Assembly (NCBI RefSeq): GCF_000427335.1
Contig: NZ_ATMR01000145.1
Span: 1 to 35,751, forward strand
Reading direction: 5' to 3'
DNA from: Winogradskyella psychrotolerans RS-3
GTDB lineage: Bacteria; Bacteroidota; Bacteroidia; Flavobacteriales; Flavobacteriaceae
Length of the DNA stretch: 35,751 nucleotides
This document shows positions 15,174 to 22,118 of the stretch, one piece after another (the stretch's first letter is position 1; the number at the start of each line of letters is the position of its first letter). The position numbers were made by a program, and so were the translations under genes. The notes below the pieces were generated by a model. It saw nothing but the letters and a program-made list of their open reading frames with translations, did not search any database and had not been told where the DNA came from.

Positions 15174-16985
15174 ATGAAAAATCACACCCTCATTCTTGTG
15201 TTTACTCTCGTTTCAACTTTTGTGTTTTCGCAAACTGACAGACGTCTAAAAGGTATAGAAAAGCAATATAACGCCGTTTTAGAAAACACAAAAGCCGCAG
15301 GATTTGCGGTAGCCATTGTAGAAGGAGATAAAATTATTTATGCCAAAGGTTTTGGGTATGCTGATTATGAAAATAAGATTCCAACAGATGGCAACACACT
15401 ATTCGCCATTGGTTCTTCGACCAAGGCATTTACATCGGCTCTTTTAGGCTTACATCGCGAAGACGGCAAACTGACTTTTGACGATCGCCCGAGAAAACAC
15501 ATTCCGGAATTAGAATTTTACAATGATGAGATGGATAACACGATCACCATTAAAGATTTAATGCGTCATAGCACAGGTTTACCAAGACACGACGGTTCTT
15601 GGTATTATTTCCCAAGTCATAGTAAAGACAGTTTAGTCACCAAACTAAAATACCATGAACCTTTTACTGGAGTACGCGAACAATGGTATTATAACAATTT
15701 TGGATTTTTATTACAAGGTGTCATTACTGAAAGAATTACAGGAAAAACTTGGGAAGAAAATATTGAAAACGAATTCTTTAAACCGTTAGGCATGGAGCGT
15801 TCTAAAACGACCATTGCAGGCATGAAATCTAGCACTAACGCCGCTTTTGGTTACGAGTTAGATGCCGATAGAAATATCACCAAAATGGATTATTATGATA
15901 TTGCCGGCATGTCACCAGCAGGAAGTATTAACAGTAGCGTTAATGACATGACGAAATGGTTAATCACGTGGATTAATAAAGGAAAATACAAAGACCAACA
16001 AATTATTCCTGAGGATTACGTAAAAGAAGCCATGAGTTCTCAAATGGTTGTTGCTGCAGGCTTTCCTTCTAAAGAATTACCAGATGCGCAATTCGCTAAT
16101 TATGGCTATGGCTGGTTTTTGCATTCGTATAAAGGTCATTATATGGTAGAACACGGTGGTAATATTGATGGTTTCTCAGCGAGTGTTGCTTTATATCCTT
16201 CAGATAGTTTGGGTATTGTAGTTTTAACAAATCAAAATGGCTCACCAGTGCCAAGACTTATTAGAAATATAACAGCGGATTATATGCTAAAAGTTGACAA
16301 AACAGAATGGGCGAAAAAATACAAGGAAGATTTAGACAAGTCCTTAGACGCTATGAAAGAAGCTAAAGACGATAAGGAAACATCTAATGTAAAAAACACG
16401 AGACCCTCACATACCAAATTAGATTACACAGGTACTTATGAAGAGAAAGGCTACGGTAAGTTTGAAATTGAAATAGAAAACGATTCCTTATTTTCTAAAC
16501 TGAATGGAAAAAAAATATTCTTAAATCATTTTCATTACGACACGTTTGAACTTCTTGAGATTAAAAATGGAAAAGTAGACACCACAGACATTGGTAACTC
16601 AATTAGAATAAACTTTAGCACCAACATTGCAGGAGATATCGATTATGGACGCATCGCTATTGAAGGCTTATTAGATCCTATTGCTTTTAAACGTACACCA
16701 AACACCATCGATGTAGATGCTAAAACCTTAGAGCAGTATGTTGGTAAATACGATTTAATGGGCACAGAAATTAAAGCCTACATTAAAGACGAAAATGTAC
16801 TTTATGTTTTTGTACCCGGACAACCAGAATATGCTTTAATCCCAACGGCAACACACAAATTTAATTTTAAAACACTCGAAGGCTTTAAGATTGAGTTTCT
16901 TGCAAGTGATGATAAAAGTATTAATGAAGTAAAATTTATTCAGCCCAATGGGACGTTTGTGGCCAAACGAAAACTAGAGGATTAA
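15174..16985 (+). CDS. Secreted serine hydrolase, class C beta-lactamase family
   Basis: This is a 603-residue exported hydrolase. The signal peptide ends near VFSQ (residue 20). The beta-lactamase/transpeptidase-like domain (about 25-370) has the SxxK nucleophile motif S81-S-T-K84, the YxN motif Y173-N-N175 in WYYNNFGF, and HGG at 327-329 in the place of KTG. A linker rich in Lys, Asp and Glu (about 380-410) is followed by beta-rich C-terminal domains of the DUF3471 type. Family members act as D-aminopeptidases, esterases or peptidoglycan-related hydrolases; true beta-lactamase activity is unlikely with this architecture. The gene is monocistronic, divergent from the DUF2141 operon, with ATG right after AAATA. 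The substrate is not predictable from the sequence. Confidence 0.9.
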   Translation: MKNHTLILVFTLVSTFVFSQTDRRLKGIEKQYNAVLENTKAAGFAVAIVEGDKIIYAKGFGYADYENKIPTDGNTLFAIGSSTKAFTSALLGLHREDGKLTFDDRPRKHIPELEFYNDEMDNTITIKDLMRHSTGLPRHDGSWYYFPSHSKDSLVTKLKYHEPFTGVREQWYYNNFGFLLQGVITERITGKTWEENIENEFFKPLGMERSKTTIAGMKSSTNAAFGYELDADRNITKMDYYDIAGMSPAGSINSSVNDMTKWLITWINKGKYKDQQIIPEDYVKEAMSSQMVVAAGFPSKELPDAQFANYGYGWFLHSYKGHYMVEHGGNIDGFSASVALYPSDSLGIVVLTNQNGSPVPRLIRNITADYMLKVDKTEWAKKYKEDLDKSLDAMKEAKDDKETSNVKNTRPSHTKLDYTGTYEEKGYGKFEIEIENDSLFSKLNGKKIFLNHFHYDTFELLEIKNGKVDTTDIGNSIRINFSTNIAGDIDYGRIAIEGLLDPIAFKRTPNTIDVDAKTLEQYVGKYDLMGTEIKAYIKDENVLYVFVPGQPEYALIPTATHKFNFKTLEGFKIEFLASDDKSINEVKFIQPNGTFVAKRKLED

Positions 16986-16989
16986 TGCA

Positions 16990-17005
16990 TACGTAACGTT
17001 ACGTA
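16990..17005. other. Perfect 16-bp palindrome
   Basis: TACGTAACGTTACGTA starts four bases after the stop of the serine hydrolase gene. Its centre AACGTT is the same hexamer found at the right edge of hairpin repeats B and D. It may be an operator-like site, a remnant repeat edge or chance; there is no T-tract for a terminator. Confidence 0.45.
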
Positions 17006-17132
17006 TATAAAAGTTGAAATTATTCAGTAATTTTATCAACTGATAAGTAGTAACAGAAGTTATTGTTATCCCGACATTAATATGGGGTGTTGGTGATGGA
17101 AGTTGCTATATAACTAGTTGGCTGTAATTGAA

Positions 17133-17834
17133 ATGAAACAAACTCTATACTTCATAATACTAATTGGACTTTTAAGCTGTCAGAACTCTGAAAAGAAAGT
17201 TGAACTGAAAAGTAAAGACTGTAATAACACAAGACTTGTGAGCTACATTTATCCGATTAGTAATTTTACTAATGGAAAAACTTTTGTCTACTCTTTAAAA
17301 TCGAATAGAGAATCTAAACCTGAATTGTTCAAAAAAAGATATTCATTAAAAGTTGATACAGATTCTTTACTTTTTAGTGTTACAGAAAACTCTCAAGGAA
17401 TAGTAACTGACTCAACTATATTTACTCTGACCAATGGAATTCCGAAAGTTATAGAGTCTTTCACAAGAGTAGATGCATATCCCGAATTGATACCAACCAA
17501 GGATTCTATCGTCGGGAATAGATTTTGTGAATTCGGAACTTTTGGAAATTCGTATGAGTATGAAATACCTTTTAATGGTAAAATGGTTTCAAGAAAGTTT
17601 CAAGGACATACAACTCATAAAGAATACGTGAAAAAAGTGTTCAATGGAATAGAATATAACTGTGCAATAATGGAATCACGAAAAACATTTACGGCTGAAT
17701 TTAATGGACGAACGGAAAAATTAAACGGAACTTGGACAGGTTGTACTTGCGAAAGTTTGGGCGAACTTTATTCAACAACTAAAACCGAAAATGGAATGGT
17801 AATTGAGCACAAGCTTGAAGAAATAATTGAATAA
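17133..17834 (+). CDS. Orphan lipoprotein, unknown function
   Basis: This is a 233-residue lipoprotein with signal MKQTLYFIILIGLLSC (Cys16) followed by QNSEKK. The frame is open to a TTG at 17118 five codons earlier, but ATG 17133 gives the proper signal peptide. The upstream sequence (GTTGGCTGTAATTGAAATGA) resembles the edge of a hairpin repeat followed by a gene start. The mature part is beta-rich with NFTNGKTFVYSLKSN, repeated Thr/Ser strands, and four Cys near the ends, among them GTWTGCTCESLGELYSTT. I do not recognise the family. It is immediately followed by hairpin repeat D, 11 bases after the stop, as in a one-gene cassette. Confidence 0.75.
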   Translation: MKQTLYFIILIGLLSCQNSEKKVELKSKDCNNTRLVSYIYPISNFTNGKTFVYSLKSNRESKPELFKKRYSLKVDTDSLLFSVTENSQGIVTDSTIFTLTNGIPKVIESFTRVDAYPELIPTKDSIVGNRFCEFGTFGNSYEYEIPFNGKMVSRKFQGHTTHKEYVKKVFNGIEYNCAIMESRKTFTAEFNGRTEKLNGTWTGCTCESLGELYSTTKTENGMVIEHKLEEIIE

Positions 17835-17845
17835 AAAACAACTAC

Positions 17846-17980
17846 AGCCAACACCGTATATAATTTATTGCTAATTCTAGCCTACTTACGAAAGTCCTCG
17901 CGGACTTTCTTGGTCGGTAATTATTTACTAAATTAGTTGCTTAAAACACGCAACAAACCATATACAACAACGTTGTGGCT
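17846..17980 (+). repeat. Hairpin repeat D (attC-like), best-preserved copy
   Basis: The left arm (17846-17871, AGCCAACACCGTATATAATT then TATTGC) pairs with the right arm (17950-17980, GCAACAAACCATATAC then AACAACGTTGTGGCT). The pairing includes AGCC/GGCT at the tips, TATAT/ATATA, and TTATTGC/GCAACAA, with several positions that pair only as G-T on the bottom strand. Inside is a second complementary pair (CTAATTCTAG against CTAAATTAG) and a perfect central hairpin, GAAAGTCC-TCGC-GGACTTTC, at 17890-17909. Imperfect outer arms, unpaired bases and a terminal hairpin are the layout of attC sites. The IS3 copy starts five bases after its right edge. Confidence 0.75.
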
Positions 17981-17985
17981 AATTT

Positions 17986-18010
17986 TGAGTCGTCCTGAAT
18001 AAAGGCTACA
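17986..18010 (+). repeat. Left terminal inverted repeat of IS3 copy 2
   Basis: TGAGTCGTCCTGAATAAAGG followed by CTACA is the imperfect reverse complement of the right end at 19259-19283. The same sequence, with small changes, occurs alone at 1992-2011. Confidence 0.85.
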
Positions 18011-18024
18011 TAATTTTAAACATT

Positions 18025-18399
18025 ATGTACAAAAATGACAAAGTAATTAGACGTTACAGCGAACCTTTTAAATTAAAAATTTTAGCCGAACTTACAACCG
18101 GAAAACACACAAAGAGCGAACTCTGTAAACTCTACTCCATTGCACCTACTACAGTCAATGAGTGGATTAAAAAGTATAATCGTAAAGACCTAATGAACAC
18201 CAGAGTAAAAGTGGAAACCAAAGATGAAATATCTAGAATCAAAGCATTGCAAAAAGAGAATGAAAAACTTCAAAAGCTGCTGCTTAAAAAGGATCTTGAT
18301 GCAATGGTAGAAGAATCTTATCTTGAAGTAGCTGCAGAAAAATTAGGATATAAAAATGTTCAGCAACTTAAAAAAAACTCAATATCTAGCTTTTATTAA
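18025..18399 (+). CDS. IS3-family transposase OrfA
   Basis: This 124-residue DNA-binding subunit of the IS3 transposase has an N-terminal helix-turn-helix (about 10-55: YSEPFKLKILAELTTGKHTK, then YSIAPTTVNEWIKKY) followed by a leucine-zipper-like coiled coil (ISRIKALQKENEKLQKLLLK). The C-terminus LGYKNVQQLKKN overlaps the start of OrfB at a run of eight A (18370-18377), the usual place for programmed frameshifting in this family. Here the OrfB frame is +1 relative to OrfA rather than the usual -1, so the length of this A run may be misread. It starts 15 bases inside the left end of the element. Confidence 0.85.
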   Translation: MYKNDKVIRRYSEPFKLKILAELTTGKHTKSELCKLYSIAPTTVNEWIKKYNRKDLMNTRVKVETKDEISRIKALQKENEKLQKLLLKKDLDAMVEESYLEVAAEKLGYKNVQQLKKNSISSFY

Positions 18400-19618
18400 A
18401 ACTAGAAATAGAGCTAAGAGATTTGCTTCTTTATCTACTATAGCAAGTTGTTTTGGACTTAAACGTGATGCGTATTATAAATACAAATCTAGAGCTGATA
18501 AGAGTTTAAAACTAGAACAACAGATTATAAACATAGTCAGTAAAAAGCGTAAATCCCTTCCTAGAGAAGGCGTACGTAAACTCATAAAATCATTAGATGA
18601 TGAGTTTACAAAAGCCAACATTAAAGTTGGTAGAGATACGCTATTTAATGTCCTTATAAAACATAATACGCTAACACTTAGAAAGAAAACAAGTACTAGA
18701 ACTACCAACTCTTATCATCGTTTTTATAAATATAGTAACATCATAAAAGACTTAGAAGTTACTAGAGCTAACCAAGTTTGGGTATCTGATATTACATACA
18801 TAAGAACTGTAAAAGGGTTTTGTTACCTGGCTTTAATAACAGATATGCATTCAAGAAAAATAGTGGGTTATGATCTTAGTGATAGTTTGGAACTAAAAGG
18901 GTGCGTAGGAGCCCTAAATAAGGCCATATATCAAGCCAAAAACATTAAACAGCTTATTCATCATTCAGGTAGAGGGATACAGTATTGTAGCAATCAATAC
19001 ACGCAAATACTAAAGAGAAAAAAGATAGATATCAATATGACTGAAGAAAATCATTGTTATGAAAACGCCATGTCAGAACGTGTAAACGGCATCTTAAAAG
19101 ACGAATTTTATCTCGACCAAACCTTTGATAACGTGGCCCACGTTAAAAAAGCTGCAAAAAATGCAATTAATTTATACAACAAAATAAGATTACATTTATC
19201 TTTAGACTATAAAACACCAAATATGGTATCAATTATCAGCCTAAATTCAATTTTAACCTGTAGCCATATTTCAGGACAAGACAAATCTTATACTTTTGAA
19301 AAAAAGCTACAAGTTTCAGAAAAATTCACCACCGATTTTGAAACATCCTACGAAATATCATATACTTTAAAAAACCCTAAACCATATGCAGAAATTGACT
19401 CTATAAAACCTTATAAATTTAAAGTTGAAATACTGAAAAATAATAAGCCTATTAAGATTTTTGACAATAATAGCTTTTTGAGTGAATCAGGTCAAGAATA
19501 CGAACTAAAACTCAAATTCATAAATGCCAATTCAAAACCAAATAGTTTAAATATCGGAATTGAGACAAATGTTCCTGGACCAACGTATGAATTACTTATT
19601 GAAAGAGAATATGAATAG
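18356..19618 (+). CDS. IS3-family transposase OrfB, inactive and fused to a flanking gene remnant
   Basis: Residues 1-300 are the rve integrase-type catalytic subunit: an HTH_21 region (RADKSLKLEQQIINIVSKKR), then the DDE core. The first catalytic residue is D145 in VSDITYI. The second should be the Asp in HHSDRG, but codon 18968-18970 is GGT, giving G205 in HHSGRG. The third is E241 in NAMSER. Near the C-terminus the expected MVYxLSA end is lost because two bases are missing relative to copy 1, and the frame passes through the right terminal repeat into the neighbouring gene, adding about 110 foreign residues. The ORF from ATG 18356 lies in the overlap with OrfA. A chimaeric, catalytically dead product is predicted. 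Confidence 0.8.
   Translation: MFSNLKKTQYLAFIKTRNRAKRFASLSTIASCFGLKRDAYYKYKSRADKSLKLEQQIINIVSKKRKSLPREGVRKLIKSLDDEFTKANIKVGRDTLFNVLIKHNTLTLRKKTSTRTTNSYHRFYKYSNIIKDLEVTRANQVWVSDITYIRTVKGFCYLALITDMHSRKIVGYDLSDSLELKGCVGALNKAIYQAKNIKQLIHHSGRGIQYCSNQYTQILKRKKIDINMTEENHCYENAMSERVNGILKDEFYLDQTFDNVAHVKKAAKNAINLYNKIRLHLSLDYKTPNMVSIISLNSILTCSHISGQDKSYTFEKKLQVSEKFTTDFETSYEISYTLKNPKPYAEIDSIKPYKFKVEILKNNKPIKIFDNNSFLSESGQEYELKLKFINANSKPNSLNIGIETNVPGPTYELLIEREYE
19259..19283 (+). repeat. Right terminal inverted repeat of IS3 copy 2
   Basis: This repeat is identical to the 25-bp end of copy 1 at 234-258 and the imperfect complement of the left end. In this copy it is translated as part of the OrfB fusion. 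Confidence 0.85.
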
Positions 19619-19711
19619 ATATTTTGGATAATTAGTGGGATAATTATGTTAATAGCACTAATTTTCGGTTATTTTGGATTTAAAAATAAGCCATCAAATA
19701 ATAACGTATAG
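19285..19711 (+). pseudogene. Remnant of a membrane-anchored protein gene disrupted by IS3
   Basis: After the IS end the frame encodes a beta-rich extracellular segment (SYTFEKKLQVSEKF, then ISYTLKNPKPYAEIDSIKPY and VEILKNNKPIKIF) ending at TAG 19616-19618. The same frame continues beyond that stop with a clear membrane helix, IFWIISGIIMLIALIFGYFG, and a short basic tail KNKPSNNNV to a stop at 19709-19711. The original gene therefore coded for an extracytoplasmic domain with a C-terminal membrane anchor. It lost its 5' end to the IS and gained an in-frame stop. The family is not recognised. The segment overlaps the OrfB fusion frame. Confidence 0.65.
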
Positions 19712-19720
19712 CTAACTGTT

Positions 19721-20149
19721 GTGAAAATAGAAAAAGAAAACCTTCTTTATTGTATTAGCATTATTCTCTATTTAATTTCTTTAACGCAAAACGCGTTCTT
19801 ATTAAATAATGAAGATGGAAATTATGGTTATTTGGCATTAATTTTTGGCTTCTATGTAGTTTTTGATACTGGATTCTCTTGGCTAGCCAATTTTCTGATA
19901 GTATTTTCTTGGTTATTTAAACATAAGAGAACCTCTTTATATTATAGCTTATCTGCTTTAATTTTAGGTGTTTCATTTTTATTCATCGATGAAATTGTAA
20001 TGGGAACAAACAATAAATACGGAAAAATAACAGACTATGATATTGGATATTATCTTTGGATATTAAGCTTTTTAATGATGACAATTAGAAATATTTTGAA
20101 TTATAAAAAAACGATTTGCCAACAAAGTACTGTGCTAAAAAACAAGTAA
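19721..20149 (+). CDS. Small integral membrane protein, unknown
   Basis: This is a 142-residue protein with four predicted membrane helices (about LLYCISIILYLISLTQNAFL, YLALIFGFYVVFDTGF, YYSLSALILGVSFLFI and IGYYLWILSFLMMTI). The start is GTG at 19721; no ATG is available. It lies after AACGTATAGCTAACTG, which resembles the right edge of a hairpin repeat. The last residues, CQQSTVLKNK, are encoded by a repeat segment (20119-20155) that also occurs at 788-826 after another orphan gene, so the original stop may have been lost. No family is recognised. It belongs with the other orphan plus-strand genes of this block. Confidence 0.65.
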   Translation: MKIEKENLLYCISIILYLISLTQNAFLLNNEDGNYGYLALIFGFYVVFDTGFSWLANFLIVFSWLFKHKRTSLYYSLSALILGVSFLFIDEIVMGTNNKYGKITDYDIGYYLWILSFLMMTIRNILNYKKTICQQSTVLKNK

Positions 20150-20156
20150 AATCCCA

Positions 20157-20390
20157 TTAATTTTTCACTAACGTACTTTTATATGTTGCATCAAATATTA
20201 ACCCAGATTTTGCGATAGCAAAAGCTTGTTTTAGTAGCTTATTACACACTGCGATTAATGCTAATTTTTCACTCTTTCCTTTAGCTACGATTCGCTCATA
20301 AAGATCTCGGCAAGCCTTGTTTTGTTTACAAGCATTAAAACTGCACATACATAATAAATTTCTCAGTTTCTGATTTATACTTAAATTTAA
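20157..20390 (-). pseudogene. IS110-family transposase, C-terminal scrap
   Basis: The minus-strand frame reads SINQKLRNLLCMCSFNACKQ, then NKACRDLYERIVAKGKSEKL and LALIAVCNKLLKQAFAIAKS. This is the end of the transposase IS116/IS110/IS902 C-terminal domain. Only about 78 residues remain. The catalytic N-terminal DEDD domain and the rest of the element are missing, and the frame loses similarity near 20390, where hairpin repeat E begins (20405). It is a dead fragment in opposite orientation to the surrounding genes. Confidence 0.75.
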
Positions 20391-20404
20391 TGAATTGTAA
20401 ACTT

Positions 20405-20529
20405 AAGCCGTGTATAATTAATTGCTTTGTTCTTGCCGACTTACGAACATTCCTGCGGACTATTCTATCTGTGATTTATTTGCTAACTTACTCGCTTAAC
20501 CACACAATTAGTCACACAGACGACCTCAG
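20405..20529 (+). repeat. Hairpin repeat E (attC-like)
   Basis: The left part is AAGCCGTGTATAATTAATTG. The middle has CGACTTACGAACATTCCTGC and a run ATTTGCTAAC...CGCTTAACCACACAATTAG, which line up with repeats A, D and G. The centre can pair as a hairpin around TCCTGCGGA. The right edge CAGACGACCTCAGCC pairs only weakly with the left arm. It lies 15 bases before the next plus-strand gene. Confidence 0.7.
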
Positions 20530-20543
20530 CCTTTTAAGAAACA

Positions 20544-21248
20544 ATGAGAACCATAGTAACAATACTCGTAATATTTATAGTCACAACGATAGGATTTAGT
20601 CAAAATACGATCCTTTCAAGTACCCCATTAACTGAACATGAAATTGATTCAATTTTCACAGATTCATTAAAGACTAAATTTGAAATAAACTACTCTATCT
20701 ACAAGGTATATGAGTATAATGATAAAGGCGGAAAGCACTTTATTGTTATGACCGAAAACAAAGTAGAATGTGATGAAAGAAAAGACTGTTTTGACGCTAT
20801 AAAGGTATTTTGCCTTCTATATAAAAACGGACAATACGATCTCGAATGGAATTTGACTGACTTTATTCTTCCAAATGGGAATGAAGTTTCAGAGGAATAT
20901 TCAATTTCTATTTGGACAAAATATTTTGAGTTAAATGACCATGACAAGGATGGATTCATTGACCCGATAATAGTGTATGGAACTTTTGCTATGAATGAAA
21001 CAAGTGATGGGCGAATTAAAATTTTGGTGTATCATAATGGAAAAAAGAGCGCGATTAGACACCAAAACGGAACTCTGGATTTCGAGAGAAACACTCAAGT
21101 AGATGAGTCGTATTATCAATTACCAAAAGAAATTCAAGACAACGTTCAACTTATAATGAAAAATATAACAGAAGACGAAAATGGAATTTTCCCTTATAAT
21201 TGGAAGAATGACATGGAAAACCAAAAATTAAATTTTGACGAAAATTAA
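20544..21248 (+). CDS. Exported protein, possibly of the M949_RS01915 surface-polysaccharide family
   Basis: This is a 234-residue protein. The signal peptide (MRTIVTILVIFIVTTIGFSQ) ends with a FSQ-type site. The mature region contains KGGKHFIVMTENKVE, an acidic loop NDHDKDGFIDP that fits a DxDxDG calcium-binding turn, and a conserved-looking block IIVYGTFAMNE...GRIKILVYHNGKKSAIR. It ends with YYQLPKEIQDNVQLIMKNIT. This set of motifs reminds me of proteins annotated as M949_RS01915 family surface polysaccharide biosynthesis protein; I hold that name loosely and the role is not visible in the sequence. It stands between hairpin repeat E and repeat fragment F, alone on its transcript. Confidence 0.65.
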   Translation: MRTIVTILVIFIVTTIGFSQNTILSSTPLTEHEIDSIFTDSLKTKFEINYSIYKVYEYNDKGGKHFIVMTENKVECDERKDCFDAIKVFCLLYKNGQYDLEWNLTDFILPNGNEVSEEYSISIWTKYFELNDHDKDGFIDPIIVYGTFAMNETSDGRIKILVYHNGKKSAIRHQNGTLDFERNTQVDESYYQLPKEIQDNVQLIMKNITEDENGIFPYNWKNDMENQKLNFDEN

Positions 21249-21252
21249 ATAA

Positions 21253-21300
21253 TGGCTACCAGCACTGGTTATAAGTAATTACTTGTTATCGCCTACTTTA
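21253..21300 (+). repeat. Hairpin repeat F, left half only
   Basis: GGCTACCAGCACTGGTTATA then AGTAATTACTTGTTATCGCC and TACTT align with the left half of repeat D (AGCCAACACCGTATATAATT ... TAGCCTACTTA). The right half is missing: after 21300 the sequence is AT-rich with a different weak inverted repeat (TTCGTTA...TAACGAA, 21318-21346). It marks the end of this accessory block next to the core gene ndk. Confidence 0.55.
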
Positions 21301-21365
21301 TAAATTAAAAATTTTTATTCGTTAATAATTAACCAAATTATAACGAATAATGCGACTCTTTAAAA

Positions 21366-21397
21366 CAAAAAAAAGACCATCCCTAAAGACAGCCTTT
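21366..21397 (-). terminator. Rho-independent terminator of ndk
   Basis: On the minus strand AAAGGCTGTC (complement of 21397-21388) pairs with GATGGTCTTT (complement of 21381-21372) over ten base pairs including G-U pairs. The loop is TTTAGG, and TTTTTTTG follows. It lies 26 bases beyond the ndk stop. Confidence 0.8.
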
Positions 21398-21423
21398 TTA
21401 TATTATATAAGTTGAAATGTGTA

Positions 21424-21844
21424 TTAAAACATATCTCTACCAGCAAAATGAAAAGCACTTTCAATAGCTGCATTCTCATCACTATCACTTCCGTGAGCTG
21501 CATTTTCTCCAATAGAAGCTGCATATAATTTACGGATAGTTCCTTCTGCTGCATCAGCAGGATTAGTTGCACCAATTAAAGTTCTAAAATCTTCAACTGC
21601 ATTTTCTTTTTCTAAAACAGCTGCTACGATAGGACCACGAGTCATATATTCTACTAACTCTCCAAAAAAATGGACGTTCGTTGTGTATTGCATAAAATTC
21701 CTCAGCATCTGCTGTAGTCATTTGTGTTAATTTCATCGCTACGATTCTAAATCCTGAAGCCGAAATTTTCTCTAATATTGCGCCAATGTGTCCTTTTTCA
21801 ACAGCATCAGGCTTTAACATTGTAAATGTTCTGTTAGTTGCCAT
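21424..21844 (-). pseudogene. ndk: Nucleoside diphosphate kinase, interrupted by a one-base insertion
   Basis: Ndk transfers the gamma-phosphate of NTPs to NDPs and keeps nucleotide pools balanced. The first 60 residues ([20 protein letters not shown]...[10 protein letters not shown]) and the remaining part ([20 protein letters not shown], then [20 protein letters not shown], then the active-site His in [12 protein letters not shown]) are both well conserved. They are in different frames because the A run at 21664-21670 has seven bases where six are needed. Removing one gives a normal 139-residue enzyme. In an otherwise perfect housekeeping gene a sequencing error is more likely than loss. 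It has its own promoter and terminator. Confidence 0.9.
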
Positions 21845-21864
21845 GTATTTTTTTTAATGAGGTG

Positions 21865-21894
21865 CAAAAGTAATGTATTTCTTTAATTAATCAA
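21865..21894 (-). promoter_or_regulatory. Bacteroidota promoter of ndk
   Basis: On the minus strand TTG (complement of 21892-21894) is followed after 19 bases by TACTTTTG (complement of 21865-21872). This is an exact match to the -33 TTG and -7 TAnnTTTG elements with ideal spacing. The start codon at 21844 lies 20 bases downstream of the -7 box. Confidence 0.8.
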
Positions 21895-22104
21895 GAGCAG
21901 TTTTTATTAAATTAATGTTACCAAATAAGCGACTTTTAAATTCAATTATAAACAGCAATCACATTGAGAAAACTTCACATTTTTAGTTTCACTATCTGTT
22001 CCTGTAAAATTGATTTTCCATTAATTTTGCATCGCCATACATTTTAGAACTCAAACAATCTTATAATTCGTATTAAAAGCCATCTTCAAAATAGCTAAAA
22101 AACG

Positions 22105-22112
22105 TATCTTCG
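22105..22112 (+). promoter_or_regulatory. Candidate -7 box of nrnA
   Basis: TATCTTCG is close to TAnnTTTG, and its end lies only six bases before the ATG at 22119. If it is used, the transcript would have almost no leader. No convincing -33 TTG is seen at the usual distance. Confidence 0.45.
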
Positions 22113-22118
22113 CCATCT

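Larger units (their letters stand above)
17986..19283 (+). mobile_element. IS3-family (IS150-like) insertion sequence, complete copy 2
   Basis: The element is 1298 bp with 25-bp imperfect terminal inverted repeats (17986-18010 and 19259-19283) starting TG and ending CA. It carries orfA and orfB in overlapping frames. No clear target duplication is visible: the left flank is ...AATTT and the right flank AATCT. The right end cuts into a gene remnant whose N-terminus is missing. OrfB has lost its second catalytic Asp and its normal stop, so the copy should not be able to move without help from another copy. Confidence 0.9.

Noticed and set aside
15174..16985. Antibiotic-resistance beta-lactamase
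   Set aside because: SxxK and YxN are present, but HGG replaces KTG and the long C-terminal domains are those of D-aminopeptidase/esterase-like hydrolases.
1..19283. Composite transposon bounded by the two IS3 copies
   Set aside because: The copies are in the same orientation but about 17 kb apart, with several ordinary chromosomal operons between them. No target duplication is visible, and copy 2 has a dead transposase.
17980..19290. Target-site duplication of IS3 copy 2
   Set aside because: The flanks AATTT and AATCT do not give a convincing 3-5 base direct repeat at the TG/CA edges.
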